From Stenopsyche tienmushanensis (taxonomy: Eukaryota; Arthropoda; Insecta; Trichoptera; Stenopsychidae), in the NCBI GenBank assembly GCA_008973525.1, contig WACJ01000502.1:372001-436000 (forward strand): DNA of 64,000 nt. Direction: 5' to 3'. Under the pieces are notes generated by a model. It worked only from the letters and a program-made list of their open reading frames with translations. It did no database searches and had not been told where the DNA came from. The stretch's first letter is position 1; the number at the start of each line of letters is the position of its first letter. A program made the position numbers and the translations under genes. Shown piece after piece: positions 13,075 to 25,595 of the stretch.

Positions 13075-13190
13075 CACGCCGCTGGGTTGGCGGCGCGGTT
13101 GACGAGTCAGCGGCGCGGTTGGTGGGATAGTGCGATCATCGGGGTGGTCAGCGCGGTGAGTAGGGGCGGCGGTGGGAGGGTTTTTACAAC
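13075..13190. repeat. GC-rich degenerate minisatellite
   Basis: About 115 bases of near 65% G+C within very AT-rich DNA. CGGCGCGGTTG occurs twice about 25 bases apart, with looser copies after it. The minus-strand frame is Pro/Thr/Arg-rich low complexity, so it is treated as a repeat. Confidence 0.5.
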
Positions 13191-15517
13191 CATAGTACTC
13201 AAAGGGGGTTGAGTTTAGGAGAGGATATATAAATACATATTTTATAATTGCATGCATCAACATAATTTACAATTACAAAAAAATCTATGAGGCAATTTGA
13301 GGGCTTAAAATGTTTACACAAGCCATTGGAATACAAGACGAAATTATCAGGTCAATTTATGCAACGCGATTGAAAAATATTTTTATAATAATAGGCTTTA
13401 CTAAGTGCACAAGTTAAACAAATTGTTATTTTTTATAATCACTATATTTAAATGTGCCAGCATGTTAAATACTATATTTTACTAAGATAAATCTTAGCTT
13501 ATAGATGCAGTGAGAAGCAAACTAGAGATGAAATATTAATAGAGATTCTTAATATCAACATTTACTAACTTTTCTCATTACAGCTGAATATTTATTTTGT
13601 ACAAAAGATGAGTAGATCATCTATTTCCTTTTGCTCAAATTGTATTTTTATCTCTTAAAAGCTATTATAAGAAGACTGTTTCAATTTCCATTAACAAATT
13701 AAAAGTAGATTTTTTAAATTTGTATTTTTTTTTGGTGAGGCTATTCTGATGCCTTTAATAATTTAAGGATATTCCTCATCGATGGCACCATATATCGCTA
13801 ACGATGAAAGGGTCTTTCTCTTCATCCATTCTATCAAGCAAGAGGCATAACGCGGTCCTTATGAGGCCATCTCAGAAATTATATTTTCGAAATATTTCTC
13901 CCTGGAGCTTTTAAAAGATTCCCATTCTTAGAATTACAAAAGGACACAGTGAAAGCAGTCTTTTCAATATCATGCCATACTATGAGAGCGGATCGTCCAC
14001 GGCATTATGCTTAGTATTAGTTCCACTATATAAAAGATTTTTCGACGTTTCTTTTGTGCGTATGTTTAAAATATGAATATTATTTGGGCTATGAAAAATA
14101 GTCAGAGATGCATTCGGAATTCGTTAAAATTTCCCCATAATCCACTTTGGTCCTCGCAGAATGCAAGCTCTCAAGAAAGCTTGAGTGGTGATGACGCAAG
14201 CGTCTCTTGCGTCCGCAATCTCAAGCACACCTTAATGTCAGCATCAGCACTTGCGTCAAGTGGCTGTGGCCATCATCCAATAAGGATAACAGTCACAGGC
14301 AGTAAAGGCCGTTATATGAGGGGTTTTATGGCTTTATCAAAGGGCCAAACCTCACTGTAAACCTCCATCATGGCGACAGTTAAGGTAGGCTGGAAACAAG
14401 CAACGATTAGTGGAAATGCAATTTCGCCCGATCGTTGTCTTCTGTGCTCCCCTCATCATGGCTATTCTCTGGAAACATTCATTGTTTCAACACCTTTGCC
14501 ATATCCCAAATTGAAAACAACAAATTAATTGAAATTCGCCGAAATTAATCCGGATGTTAAATGAAAGTTTATTTGGGATACACTTGATTGGAATTTTGAC
14601 GTAAAAGCATTCACTTAATTATTGCGCTTGATTTAACACGTTTATAAACGGAATTAAAGAACAATTTTTGTAAATACCATTAATATTTGTCTTTGGACAC
14701 TATTAATCCGTTTATAATATAGAGGAATGCAATTAGAATATTTCATAAGATCTCTATACCAATCCTACTTTAATCTTGCTATTTTGAAAGAAGTTATCCA
14801 TGGGACGTATTTAAAATTGAAGGCAAACTTGGAATTGAAAATAAGTATGAGAAATTTTCCGATTTTATTTATTGCTTCTAACATGTAATAAAACATGTTT
14901 TATTTTATCAAATTAAAGCTCTAAAGCACAGGGATGATCGTGCAGTATTTTTATAAAATTAATTAGTTCAGAGGAAATGAAAGGAGATTACCAGCCTCCA
15001 ATATATATTCATGGAAGCTTAGTATAAATCCATTTATTTCGATAAACGATTTTTCTTGATGGTCAACGGGAGGCACTCAATGAATAAGTCCTTTTAATTT
15101 ATTCAAAGCCTATCAGTATGTCATTGATGTGACAGCCTTTAATTAAATGTTGATGTATTCAAACGAGGGCGCTTTTTTCGACGAACACATTAGAGAAAAG
15201 CGAAAAGGAATTTTTCTTAGTTTCCTTGGCGAGAAAATATGAATAAATTTTCAAAGAAAAGCTAATTTAATATTCGATACGATTATCAATGCTAGGTTAT
15301 TAGATAAACAAAACTCAGCAAATTGCGAACTTTCTAATTAAAAAAAACGATATTATATTATTATGCAAATATGCCGGTCCCACTTAGATTCATCAGAGAA
15401 AAAAATATTTTGCTATCGTAATAAATAATAGATAATACTCTCGCCAGATCAACATATAGATATTAAAATCTTGTTTTAATATAGATATTAAGAATCAATT
15501 ATTTATCATATAATATG
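13191..15517. other. Non-coding stretch
   Basis: 14073-14360 is a 95-codon plus-strand frame in a GC-richer patch. It contains two adjacent small hairpins (14170-14185 and 14193-14213, the latter with 8-base arms). No protein family is recognised. Confidence 0.4.
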
Positions 15518-15665
15518 CAGGGTATTTTGCACATGGACTAATAGCATTTTGTTTAGGGTAGTTTTTTGCTACGTTTTACAAATAGAATATATATATTTTT
15601 TTCAATACTTTGATTTCACATTTATATCGTCATAACTTTTTAATCTGTAGTCGTAATAGTACGAA
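15518..15665 (-). repeat. Terminal region of a Tc1-like repeat family, copy 3 (inverted)
   Basis: Begins CAGGGTATTTTGCACATGGA, then TTTTTTGCTACGTTTTACA and CATAACTTTTTAATCTGTAG, the reverse complements of the blocks in copies 1 and 2, in reversed order. Confidence 0.65.
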
Positions 15666-16194
15666 ATAACTATGTTTGTATTTTTCAATGTATTTTTGAT
15701 CTGAACAGTAAATGCGTCTTTTTACAATGATCGCACATATAACACATACTGAAAGTTAAAGATTTAATATTAAAATACCTGATAGCAATTGCACTGCTTT
15801 ATGCATGCATTATTTATTTGATGTTTTCCTTCAAAGTTTGAAGGAAAGATGTAAATATTTGAAGCACCCTTTGCAAACTTCGTACAATGTCAATAATGCC
15901 ATAATATATAAATTTAATATTGAGTTTATCATGAGTTGATTGAAAACATTTAAATTTTCTAATGTCACGCAATCATTTTGTTCGAATCCCTCGATTAGCG
16001 CGAATAATTGTATCCGCATAATATCAATCAATGGCATTATTCAATATGAGAAAGTGGTTATTTATTTCAAATTAGTGTATGATTATTTATTCAAATGCAG
16101 AGCTTGTCAACCACTGTGAGAGCTTTCAAAGTTCTCTATGAAAGCTCTTCCATATGATAAATAATGATTATATTTTTATCATCATATAACTTTA
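15666..16194. other. AT-rich non-coding stretch
   Basis: Nothing recognised. A 68-codon minus-strand frame at 15831-16037 has no motif. Confidence 0.45.
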
Positions 16195-16330
16195 TACACA
16201 TAAAAAATTTCTGCGGAAAATCGCACAAAAAAAGTTATGACTTACATAGAAAAGGTAAGGATACGTTCAATGGATTTTAAAAATCGCATAACTTTGAAAC
16301 GGCTACATAAAAAAGAAATCGCTCTGGAAA
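16195..16330 (+). repeat. CGCATAACTT repeat family, copy 1
   Basis: Carries AATCGCACAAAAAAAGTTAT and AAATCGCATAACTTTGAAAC spaced by about 80 bases. Related motifs recur at 17165-17225 and, inverted, at 32436-32480 and 32695-32830. Confidence 0.5.
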
Positions 16331-16458
16331 ACAATAGGGTAATTAAAAAACCACATTTTTGGTAATATTTTATTTAAAAAAAAATAGAATTTAAAGGATG
16401 TCCGGCATCTGGCATCTCTAATTCCAGACATCCACTAGAGAAGTAGCAATTATTTTAA

Positions 16459-16647
16459 TTACAAACTATCATCGCTGTATGATTTTCGATACTTTCGATA
16501 TCGACGCGATTTTTGATATGACCGAAAATCGCTTTCTTCTTCGGAAAAAACAGTATGCTCAGTATAAATGTCATCATTGTATTGTGTAGATCTTCTCTTT
16601 TTAACAATATAATTCTTAATTTGTAAGGATGTTGCTATTGCCCTACT
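16459..16647 (-). CDS. Possible C-terminal coding fragment rich in Ser, Arg and Tyr
   Basis: The minus strand is open for 62 codons and reads QIKNYIVKKRRSTQYNDDIY, then SEEESDFRSYQ and SRRYRKYRKSYSDDSL, ending at TAA 16459-16461. A possible splice acceptor (TTGAAGTAG) sits at the upper end. The charged, repetitive tail is unlike chance translation of AT-rich DNA, but the fragment has no homologue I recognise. It lies between copies of the CGCATAACTT repeat, so it may belong to that mobile family rather than to a host gene. Confidence 0.3.
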   Translation of the reverse strand, partial: SRAIATSLQIKNYIVKKRRSTQYNDDIYTEHTVFSEEESDFRSYQKSRRYRKYRKSYSDDSL

Positions 16648-17164
16648 TCAAAAAATACATTTTCACAAAATGCAAACTGTTTAAAAAAAGCTATATTTTG
16701 GCCACATTTTTCTGTTTTAATTTATTTTAAAACAGTTAAAAATTAAATTTTAACATAAATCTGGTAGAAACAATAGAAAATTATACAAAAAAGATTTATA
16801 AATAGTTTGAAGTAAATCAATTAATTAAAACTTAAGATATCATGTCAACCGTGTTGAAAAAAGTACGAAAAAAATGCGTTTAAAGATTCCATTCCGGTAG
16901 GATCAACTTAGTTGCTGCGTCACTAAAATATCTATAACTTCAAAGGTAATTAGAAATTTGGAAATTTCTTTGGAGAGTATATTTTTAAAAGTCGATTTTT
17001 TTATTCGGGGTATTCTAAAGTGCGTGGTCACAATTCAGAGATAACATATGCAATATGATATAAGCCATCTAAAATTGTAATTTTTTTCCAAATTTCGGTC
17101 AGAGTTAATGACGTATTTTCTATTTTATCTAAATATATCTCAATAAGTTGTTTTCTTAAAATAA

Positions 17165-17225
17165 AATAAAAATGCTTTAAAAAAACCGTATAACTTCAAA
17201 ATCGCACAAAAAAAGAATTGAGTGT
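17165..17225 (+). repeat. CGCATAACTT repeat family, copy 2
   Basis: AACCGTATAACTTCAAAATC followed by GCACAAAAAAAGAATTG. Together with copy 1 it encloses about 1 kb that also holds the Ser/Arg-rich open frame, so the two may be ends or subterminal repeats of one element. Confidence 0.45.
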
Positions 17226-17925
17226 TTATTTTTTTGGATAAATACAAAAAATCGAATATCTATTCTCTATTTTTGGCAATCAATTTCTATACTAATCCAT
17301 TATACTTTAATTTAGTACTCAATTCGAACTTGAATCTGATTGAATACGATTTACCATACGATTAGCTTTTATGTGGCAATAAATAAGTTAATCGTGGGTA
17401 GATTATGTCTTTTCAAAAATAAAGTATTAGATGGAGGTTTAGTATTAAAATAACGTTCAAACCATAGTAGTGTTTAGAAATAAATATAGTAAAACAGCAA
17501 AACATATTTATATTAAAATAAAAAAATATATAAGTTTGTTTAATAATTAAAATATATAAGGATTTAAAATGGTTAGTGTGATGTTAACGTATTTTTGGTA
17601 GGATTGAATACTAACATAAATATTTTTATGCAAATTTTATAATATTATTTAAAGTGATTTTCTATTCATATCTGTGAATCTTGTTTCATCAACCATGATC
17701 TTCATTATAAATGTATCACTATGAACTTTAATTTCCACGCTAAAACACAAATTACAGTATTTGAATATCGACTATCGATGATTAATATATAATTGACTTT
17801 TGATTTACGAATGATAAATTCGTAGGCCTTTCATGAATAATGTATGTCAAATGTTTGTTTGATTCATGTCGGCAAATTAACCAGGCTATACATTGTATTC
17901 AGAGAGACAGTGTTCTTTGGCAAGG
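17226..17925. other. Upstream region of the odorant receptor gene
   Basis: Very AT-rich. The sequence TTAACCAG at 17877-17884 could be a splice acceptor for an upstream non-coding exon, but an in-frame stop at 17878 precludes upstream coding in this frame without splicing. No clear core promoter. Confidence 0.4.
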
Positions 17926-19669
17926 ATGACCACTTCCAAGTCACCTCCATCGCGATATTTCGGATTTCATTATAAATGGTTGCGAGTTTTGGGCATTGGA
18001 AGATTTCATCATCCAGAAGAAAATAATTTCAATAACTACCCAAATAAAGCATATTTGATATATGGAATTTTGTGTACTTGTATTAATGTTATTGGATATA
18101 CGGCATCCGAAACGTTGTTCGCTGTTAAAGTGTGGCAAGATGGAAGAGAAGCAAGTTTGCAATTTTTGGCTTTCACAATGGTCGGCGTTCATATTTTTGC
18201 CGTTATAAAAATATTGATTCTCATCAGCAACAATAAAAAAATTCAAAAAATCGTACGAGTCTTGGAAGTAGAATCGAAGCGATTCCATGGCGATCCATTG
18301 ATTTTGAAGCATTCGATGTTCCTCACCAAAGTTGTTACCGGATGCTTTTTCATCATGGGCGAAATCACGATCACCCTCATGAGCGTTTATACGATTACTC
18401 TGGATATCGATAGAAAGAAGCGGTTGTTCAATTCTAATTACACTCTGGAAATACCACGGGATACGCCTTTCACCGCTTACGTCCCCTGGGACACCAGCGA
18501 GGATTTACCATACGCCGGTGGATTCATTTACTGCGTCTTCGGGATGTATTGGATGGGCACCACTTTGATAATATGCGACACCATGATAGCATCCATCATG
18601 GCGCACATAAGCGGACAATTCAAGATGGTGCAAAAAGTTGTCGAAAATATTGGCGAAAATGCGGTCGAAATGTTGGCGAACAAATTGCACGAGAATAAAC
18701 GCAAAAATGTGGAGGATTTTTTCAGGACTTATGAAGAAAATAATTCGAGATTGACCGAGCAGAGCAGATGCGAATTTTCCGAGAAGAAAAAAAGAGTGCT
18801 GGTTTATTGTACCGAGGAAGAATATACAGACGCCATGATTATCTGTATTAAAGAAGCGATACAATATCACCAACTTATTATTGGGTAAGATATTAACACT
18901 TAGAATTATAATATATCTTATTATGCTATTGAATCTTAATTGTTATTTAATTTTTATTAGGATAACTGAAGATTTGCAGACGGCCTACAGCAATGCTTTC
19001 ATGTGTCAGACTCTTTCTAGCTTCTATGTGATCGGTCTTATATTGGTTCAAACAGCACAGGTTAAATACATTCACTTTTGGTATATAATTTATTTTTAAA
19101 TAACAGCACCGACAATTTTGGGCTATAGTCTCAGATACGCAAATTGAATCAAACATAATTTAGATTGGGCTTATTACAATTGATTTTAGGACGTTTCCAA
19201 TATATACAGTCTACGTTTTGTTAATACGGTGGGATTTTTAATTTCAATTCTTTGGCAACTCTTCTCACAGACTTACAGCGCTAATGAAATCACGCTTGAG
19301 GTAAATTAATCAATAATGCAATAGTTTGACGTTATAATATCTAATAATTTATATCTAAACATTTAGGCAGCTAAAGTATCTGGCAGTGCATTTGGGTCAC
19401 GTTGGTATTCTGCAACTAAGGACAATGTTAAAGTTGGACGTCTTCTTGTTATTCTGCTGCAGAGGGCAAATCGACCACTTTATTTAACAGCTGGAAAATT
19501 TGCACCAATGTCAAACGATTTATTTGTGACGGTATTCTTTGATTAAAAACAAATCTACTTGAATTTATTGATAAATGTCGAATAATTATATATTCATTAT
19601 TTTTAGATTATCAAGAACGCTTATCAAATCTTCACTCTCATCACTACTGTAATGTCTGGAGATAAATGA
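17926..19669 (+). CDS. Insect odorant receptor (7tm_6 family), five exons, complete
   Basis: Tuning-type odorant receptor; in the known family it pairs with Orco as a ligand-gated cation channel in the dendrite membrane of olfactory neurons. Exons are 17926-18884, 18961-19060, 19190-19300, 19367-19531 and 19607-19669. All introns are short with GT-AG ends, and frame is kept throughout, giving 465 residues. The start is the first ATG; the frame is open a little further upstream to a stop at 17878 but has no earlier ATG. Hydrophobic segments lie near residues 42-62, 78-100, 132-157, 196-226, 331-353, 358-380 and 445-462. The C-terminal half shows family signatures: QTYSANEIT (381-388 region), SRWYS, RPLYLTAGKFAPMS and a final AYQIFTL. 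N171 in the second outer loop is an N-glycosylation site (NYT). At 465 residues it is long for the family (about 370-420); the excess is a charged stretch at about 245-300 in the cytoplasmic loop before TM5. It is not Orco, whose conserved sequence is absent. No neighbouring receptor copy is seen. Confidence 0.93.
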
Positions 19670-19677
19670 TGTCATAT

Positions 19678-19683
19678 AATAAA
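19678..19683 (+). promoter_or_regulatory. Polyadenylation signal of the odorant receptor gene
   Basis: Canonical AATAAA beginning nine bases after the TGA stop, which implies a very short 3' untranslated region. A second AATAAA-like run lies near 19725 and could serve as an alternative. Confidence 0.55.
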
Positions 19684-20286
19684 AGTTTGGGAAACATTTG
19701 CATATTTGAAATAGGCATAAAAAATAAAATAATTTGTGTAGTGTTGTACATTAGTATGTAATTTTATTAGGAGCTAATCACTGAATACTTTAGTTTTAGA
19801 TGGATTTTGGTATAAAAATATATACTAGAGCTTTTAATTGTTAAAAAAAAAATAAGAAAATCTTTTAATCTCACTTTATTACGCCAAAAAATATTTTATT
19901 TTTAATATCAGTTTTACGAAAGGACATGTCTCTAAGGAAGTCTTCTATAATTTTGGTGAAGAAATTCGGATTATTTCAATGCTTTACAACTAATTCGCGT
20001 AATGCGCTCGAAGCAATCACTCCATCCAGATTGCATCCCAGCGGTTCTGAGACCGCTGCGGTCATAGTATTGCCTCTATACCAGCTTTTGTTTGCAAGCC
20101 AGAGGTTCTTATTGGGGACCTTTTTTATCTTTGCTTTAGTAAGCAGCAAATGAATTTAAAAAAAATGTTAATACAGATTTAAAAAAGGCAAAAAAGCAAG
20201 TGGAAAGTAAGGGCAAAAAAAGAAAGAACTCTGTATGAAGTGCTTCGAAAACTGAACAGCTTACTGATGAATTACTAAAAAAATAA
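19684..20286. other. Spacer between receptor gene and Mutator-like relic
   Basis: 19926-20153 is a 75-codon frame with a GC-richer core, possibly part of the Mutator-like element. No motif supports it. Confidence 0.4.
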
Positions 20287-20861
20287 TCTAATTATTATGG
20301 CTTAGCTATCTGCCTACGTCTTTGTTCAATGAAAAAATTGAGAAATGCTATTTGGGCAACATATTATCACAAAATTTCGACTGATGAAGTCCTTCAACAT
20401 TCACACTGGTCGGAAGGCGCAGATTCTTGGTGCGAATTGCAAAAACATGCAACTAAAAGATCGCTATATTTGTACAAGCAACTTCCCTCTCTCACAGAGG
20501 ACGTTCAGCAATTCTAAGAGCCATTTATGAAGAATTGACGTGTGATAATTTATTGGAAAGATACCTTGGCTCGTTTCAACGAGTGTGTACTGAAATATAT
20601 TTTTTTATGGCAAAAAATACTAGAAATCGCAACATATACTGCTGCCTGCATTTTTAACAAAGCATTTAAACCCATTTTAAAAATAATGGATAAAAAGATG
20701 TATTGCGATTCGTGGAGACGCGCAACTAAGAACGTATATGCCTTGCCAACCGCCAAAGCTCCGAATCTTCTAAATACGCTAGAACAGTTCACAGATACAC
20801 CAAATCAGCCAAAAAAGAAGAAGCTGGAGTAGATGAAGAATTTTTTTACAAAGCTGGAATC
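20287..20861 (+). pseudogene. Mutator-like transposase relic, C-terminal part
   Basis: Broken C-terminal half of a Mutator-like element transposase of the type widespread in arthropods. The first frame (about 20287-20517) reads YYGLAI, then NAIWATYYHKISTDE and WSEGADSWCELQ, matching the family pattern of a YYGLAI block, AIWATFYH..STD and a SWC motif. Later frames carry NECVLKYIFLWQKILEIATY (20580-20640), the counterpart of the NES-N--IW---PK--F-G---LEIAV block. It ends with a basic KKKK stretch and a DEEFFYKAGI tail. At least two frameshifts and several stops separate the pieces, and the N-terminal catalytic part is not recognisable upstream. It lies about 600 bases downstream of the odorant receptor gene on the same strand. 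Assignment rests on remembered family motifs, not a search. Confidence 0.72.
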
Positions 20862-23800
20862 GCTGATCAGTAGTATGCGTTTTTCTCGAAACGACATTTT
20901 TGCAAGTGGTGTGGAAAGAATTTTGAAAAACCAAGTCGCCGATTGGTCTGAAATTTTACAAGCTTATTTTAAATATATATGGCTATGGCAGTTCGCAAAA
21001 TTAGGTCATTATAAATTTAAAAAAAATTGTTAAAAATTGCCTATTTATTGGGCCGTCAAAGTGAGATGACTCCTTAATAGCGCTGTTAATAAATATAAAT
21101 CTGTTGTAACTATGACTTCATTTGAACGTATATTTTAGTTATATTAATGTAACAATGAGAAATATTTATTTTTACTATGCTCGTTATATCCGTGACGTTG
21201 ATGTAGCGTGCTAGGTTCTAATTAAAATATTTTTATTTTTACTGTATATACTATGCATATAAGGTTTGTTTTCATTTTTAAAACCAACATACTACATTTA
21301 TACTTAAAAATATACAAAAATGGAACGAGTGCCCGCAAGGCGAATCGTTTTTTGTCGAAGTTCACTGTTTTGGATGCTCATGGTTCGGTTTCCACCTGGG
21401 GTGGAATTTTATTTATATTTTCCAAATATAGCCTCAAATACAATGGTAATAGAATATGCGTTTTATTTGGCGTTGGTGAAATATTTTTTTAATAAGTTAT
21501 ATTCAAGTTATGGATTGAATAATGATGTAAATATCATGTATGATTATTGGGAAAACTAATTTGTTAAATGACTTTTGCTTTTAACTTAGAGCGTTTTCAC
21601 GAACATAAAAAGATACACAACATATAATTTAAGGTACGTAGTTTTAAATGTTGCAATTTTTTTCAGCTATTATTTCCTGTTATATTAATCTATAATAATA
21701 TTGTTTACATTTAAATATTTATAAAATGTATCAATATTAGTGATGAAATTGAACTGTATATCTATTTGTCAGCTTGTATTATTTCCACGTGTAATTTTTC
21801 TCGTCTTATGTATGATAATAAGATAAAATGCTTTTTAGATCAAATGGAATTACTTAGCGAATGCATTTTCTTCGGGGATAAATCATAGTTATGCACTTCG
21901 CTTTTTATTGCTGCCCAGTCCACGCATTTTTCCCAAGAGTCGTTTCAAGAAAAGAGGGGTATCTTGGGCATTCCGAGCAAAAGGGCGCAATAAATGCGCC
22001 CGTGAAAATTTTCGCCGAATGTGATTTATTTATGCATTAGGGTATTATACGTCCTCGAAGCCCGTGATAATTCACCATTCGCCGCGATATTAAAAGGCCA
22101 TGCAGAGCACCCGAATAGGTGAGGGTCATAAATCCCAAACTTTTTTATAAAGATGAAGTATTTCCCTGCAGAGGGCAGCCGGCTACCCCCGCCGGGGCAC
22201 ATGTCTTATAAAATGGGGAAGAAAAAAAACGTTCATAACTTTGCCTTCAGATTTATTCCCGCATTGAAAGTTGCTGAATTAATTTGCCGCGGGAAGTTGA
22301 ACCCGGGGCTCTTTCGCCGACTCTCACTTCTACTTCTTCTTCCTCCACTATATAATTTATTGTTCCCGGTGAAACTAAACTGGCTGTCTGTTATCAGGAC
22401 CGGACTATAAATTCGTTTCGGGCGATAAAATTATCCTAAGTTTCTTTCCAAAACAAATGGTTACCCATTTGTTGCTTACGAAATATATCAATACAAGTTT
22501 TCCTTGACGAAGGTCATGAAAAATTTGTATTCACAGAGCGTACGATATTATATTGTTCTAGGCTGGAAAAACTCTGTTTTTCTACAGTCGAACTGTAGGA
22601 CTTAATCTCGAAAAATAAAGTAGAATTATCCCCCACTAATGCCGACAGATGTATTCCTTAGGGAGATTGAGATTTTCACTTATTGAAAGAGAAAATGAAC
22701 GTTACATATATCTTACGCTAATAAATATTTCAAGTTGAAGGGAGATCCTTATTTCATGATAAAATTCTTTGCTTCTTACGAAACGATTTAAAATATATTT
22801 TACATTGAAAGCATCGTATGCTTTTATGCTTCACATATTAAGAAAACTAACAAGATACCAGAGAGATTTGAAATAAATATTATTAATTCCAAATTAGGTT
22901 CTAAAATTTAATTTAATATATGCAAAATATATTTCTTAATATAAAAAAATGGCTTTACATTTTACAGATTGCAAGTATATTTCAGATCGATCGTCTAGGT
23001 TTTTCTTGAAATCCTAAATACGTAGGATGGCTTATAAGTGGCTGATTAAATAATGATAATTTTGCCTTTCATCTTAATAATTATATGTGAAAATCTATGC
23101 TGAATCACCACAAAATTACTTATACGTAATATAAAAATATTTTCGATTTAAATTTACAAATAGATAAAATGTTAAAGTCATTGTCCTATAAAAAAGACAG
23201 TAATGAGCCAATTGAAATAAAGTTGATATTTATAATATTTCTTTGTATTCCATATGATTACATTAGAATCTAATTGTTTCATTACCGATATATATATTTT
23301 CTGACCTTAAAAATTGATTTTATAAACTATGATTGTTATCATGAAGTCATGGACGATCAAAACCAATTGCTGCTAGCTAAAATTTTCAATTTAAAATTCC
23401 AATTGAGCTTTTATAACTTACTTTTAGAATGTGACCATAGGATCACAAAGCTCATGAATACATTTATAAAGTAAGATATAAGTGTATGTTAATAAGACAC
23501 TTAAGCAAAAAATAATATTGTGAATATTACAGAAAAATCAATTACATTTTATGGGATATAATTTATCAAGTATGTTCTAAATTTGCTTACATTATGACTG
23601 TAAAATATAAGCTTAAAAGCTTGATATGCCAATAAATATTTGATTAACATTTATAAACAAATTTTGTGATAATATTATTGATAAATTTAAGTAAAATTAT
23701 TCGATTAAGGCTTTAATTTATCATGTTATTCCTATTTATTTTTATATGTTAATAATAAAAATTCTTGTACATTTTATAAAGCCAATATTAATAGGCCATG

Positions 23801-25595
23801 AAGCTCAAAATATATTCAGTAAAGGCGTTCAACGGCGCATTTCGTCGATACTTTTTAAAAGTTTTGGCCAACAATGAAAAATATTTGCTTTGATGTCGAA
23901 TAAATTGCTGTTGTATTCAAGCATTTTTTGAAGTAATTTGGAACGTTTATGAAAACGATTGTGGGCTTGCAATTGCATTCGCAATCCGATATTTGCCAAG
24001 TCCGAGTGCAGTTAATTCGAACCAACAACTTCTGACCCACTTGTGCTAGTTGGTTCCAGAACAATGCTACCTCTGCATGGTGTGCTAAACTTTGGGTCTT
24101 TCTTCCCCTGGAACTTGCGCACAATTCACTGTACTGCCTCTATTTATGGAATATTTATGTAGCCCCAAGTTATTAAGTTGAATCGCACGAGAGTAACATA
24201 ACGTGTTGAATAAATTTTCATCGGAAAGTATCCAGGAAACGACTTTGCAACTTTGAAACTGGTGAACTGTAATGGTGGTAGCGTTCCACATACAATGCCA
24301 GAGATAAGATAACTTATTCTTTAAGCTGAGTATGAACATCCAATGGTGGTAATATGAGAGAAAATGATATAACTTAATATATTTGTATTTTTATACTGCA
24401 GAAAAAAATGTATGTTCATCCTTGGATGTAATCCTTTTAAACGTCTCCAACATAAATTGATTAAAAATGAAGCATCACCTAGTAGTTCCATACATACATT
24501 TTTGCCTTAGTTTTACTAATAATTAACTAAGTAGTGGTTTCTTTAACTATTTAACGTCTTTCAAGTATACTTTTTTATAACCATACTTCGTTTCTTCATT
24601 TACTTTCATTCGCAAGCAAATTAAATATATCGTGATTAAGTATTAAGTAATGGAAAAGTATTTTGGCTCATACTCTTCGTTTGATTCTACTAACCATTCT
24701 TTTTGACATATCATCTTAATGTTCGATTTATATCATAAATGATAATGACTGTCTTAAATTCAAATTTACTTACACTTTCCATTGTTGAATAGTTAAAATA
24801 TCTATTTGGATGGATTTACTCAAATTTATATTACGATGCTAGATTGTAATAAATTATTTATTTTTAATGATCTATATAAAAATGATATAGAATGTTTTCA
24901 GAAGATCTAGTTCTGTAATAGTCCAATTGTGGTATATGTATAATAATGAAGATGTATTCAGAATTAGCCAGTGACTTTTGTGTTTTAGCAGAGCAAAGTC
25001 GTCTTTTTTGCTCTTACTTGAGATGGTTTTAACTATGCTTGACAAAAGGGTCCGTTGTTGAAGTTTTGCAGTTGGGTGTACTCTCTTTTCAAGCCAAACA
25101 AACACAGGGAAACTTTTGATTATCTTTCTCTATTTTGCAGTGATTTTTTTCCAACACGTTTATTTGAAAAAGAAAAAAAAATTCTGAGACTGTTTTGTTT
25201 TGTTGCAATTTGTTCGAATTAATGGCAAGATAATTTTAAATATTTGATATGATTAATGATCTCTAACTCTAACTGCGATGATTATCTCTTATATATAGGT
25301 TTCCATAGGAACGTTTAGAAATTACATGTATATTGGAGCTTATTGGTAAAAAATATTATTGTTTGGACCATTATTATCGAGTTTTGTAAGTAATATTTAT
25401 TGTATGTGTACTTAAAAAATACAACCCGATCATTTTTAGATCTATTTTGTAAAAGAGTAAAGTATTGCATATAAATATTATTATCTTAGTATTAAATATG
25501 TAATTGAAATAAAATAACTAGAAATATGATTAACATTTAAAAGTTAATTATATTACTTCGTATTGTTTTTAAAATAACCCTTTAAAACACGACTA
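20862..25595. other. Non-coding stretch
   Basis: 21880-22430 is GC-richer and unrecognised. 23830-24340 has two overlapping minus-strand frames (84 and 89 codons) that read partly like a decayed transposon (a WILSDENLF block), too weak to assign. The rest is AT-rich. Confidence 0.4.

Noticed and set aside
14170..14213. Two adjacent small hairpins (6- and 8-base arms)
   Set aside because: Arms this short with small loops occur several times by chance in the window, and there is no terminator context in a eukaryote.
23830..24340. Possible Tc1-like transposase from a WILSDENLF block
   Set aside because: Only one weak motif and no second catalytic block, so it is not enough to assign.
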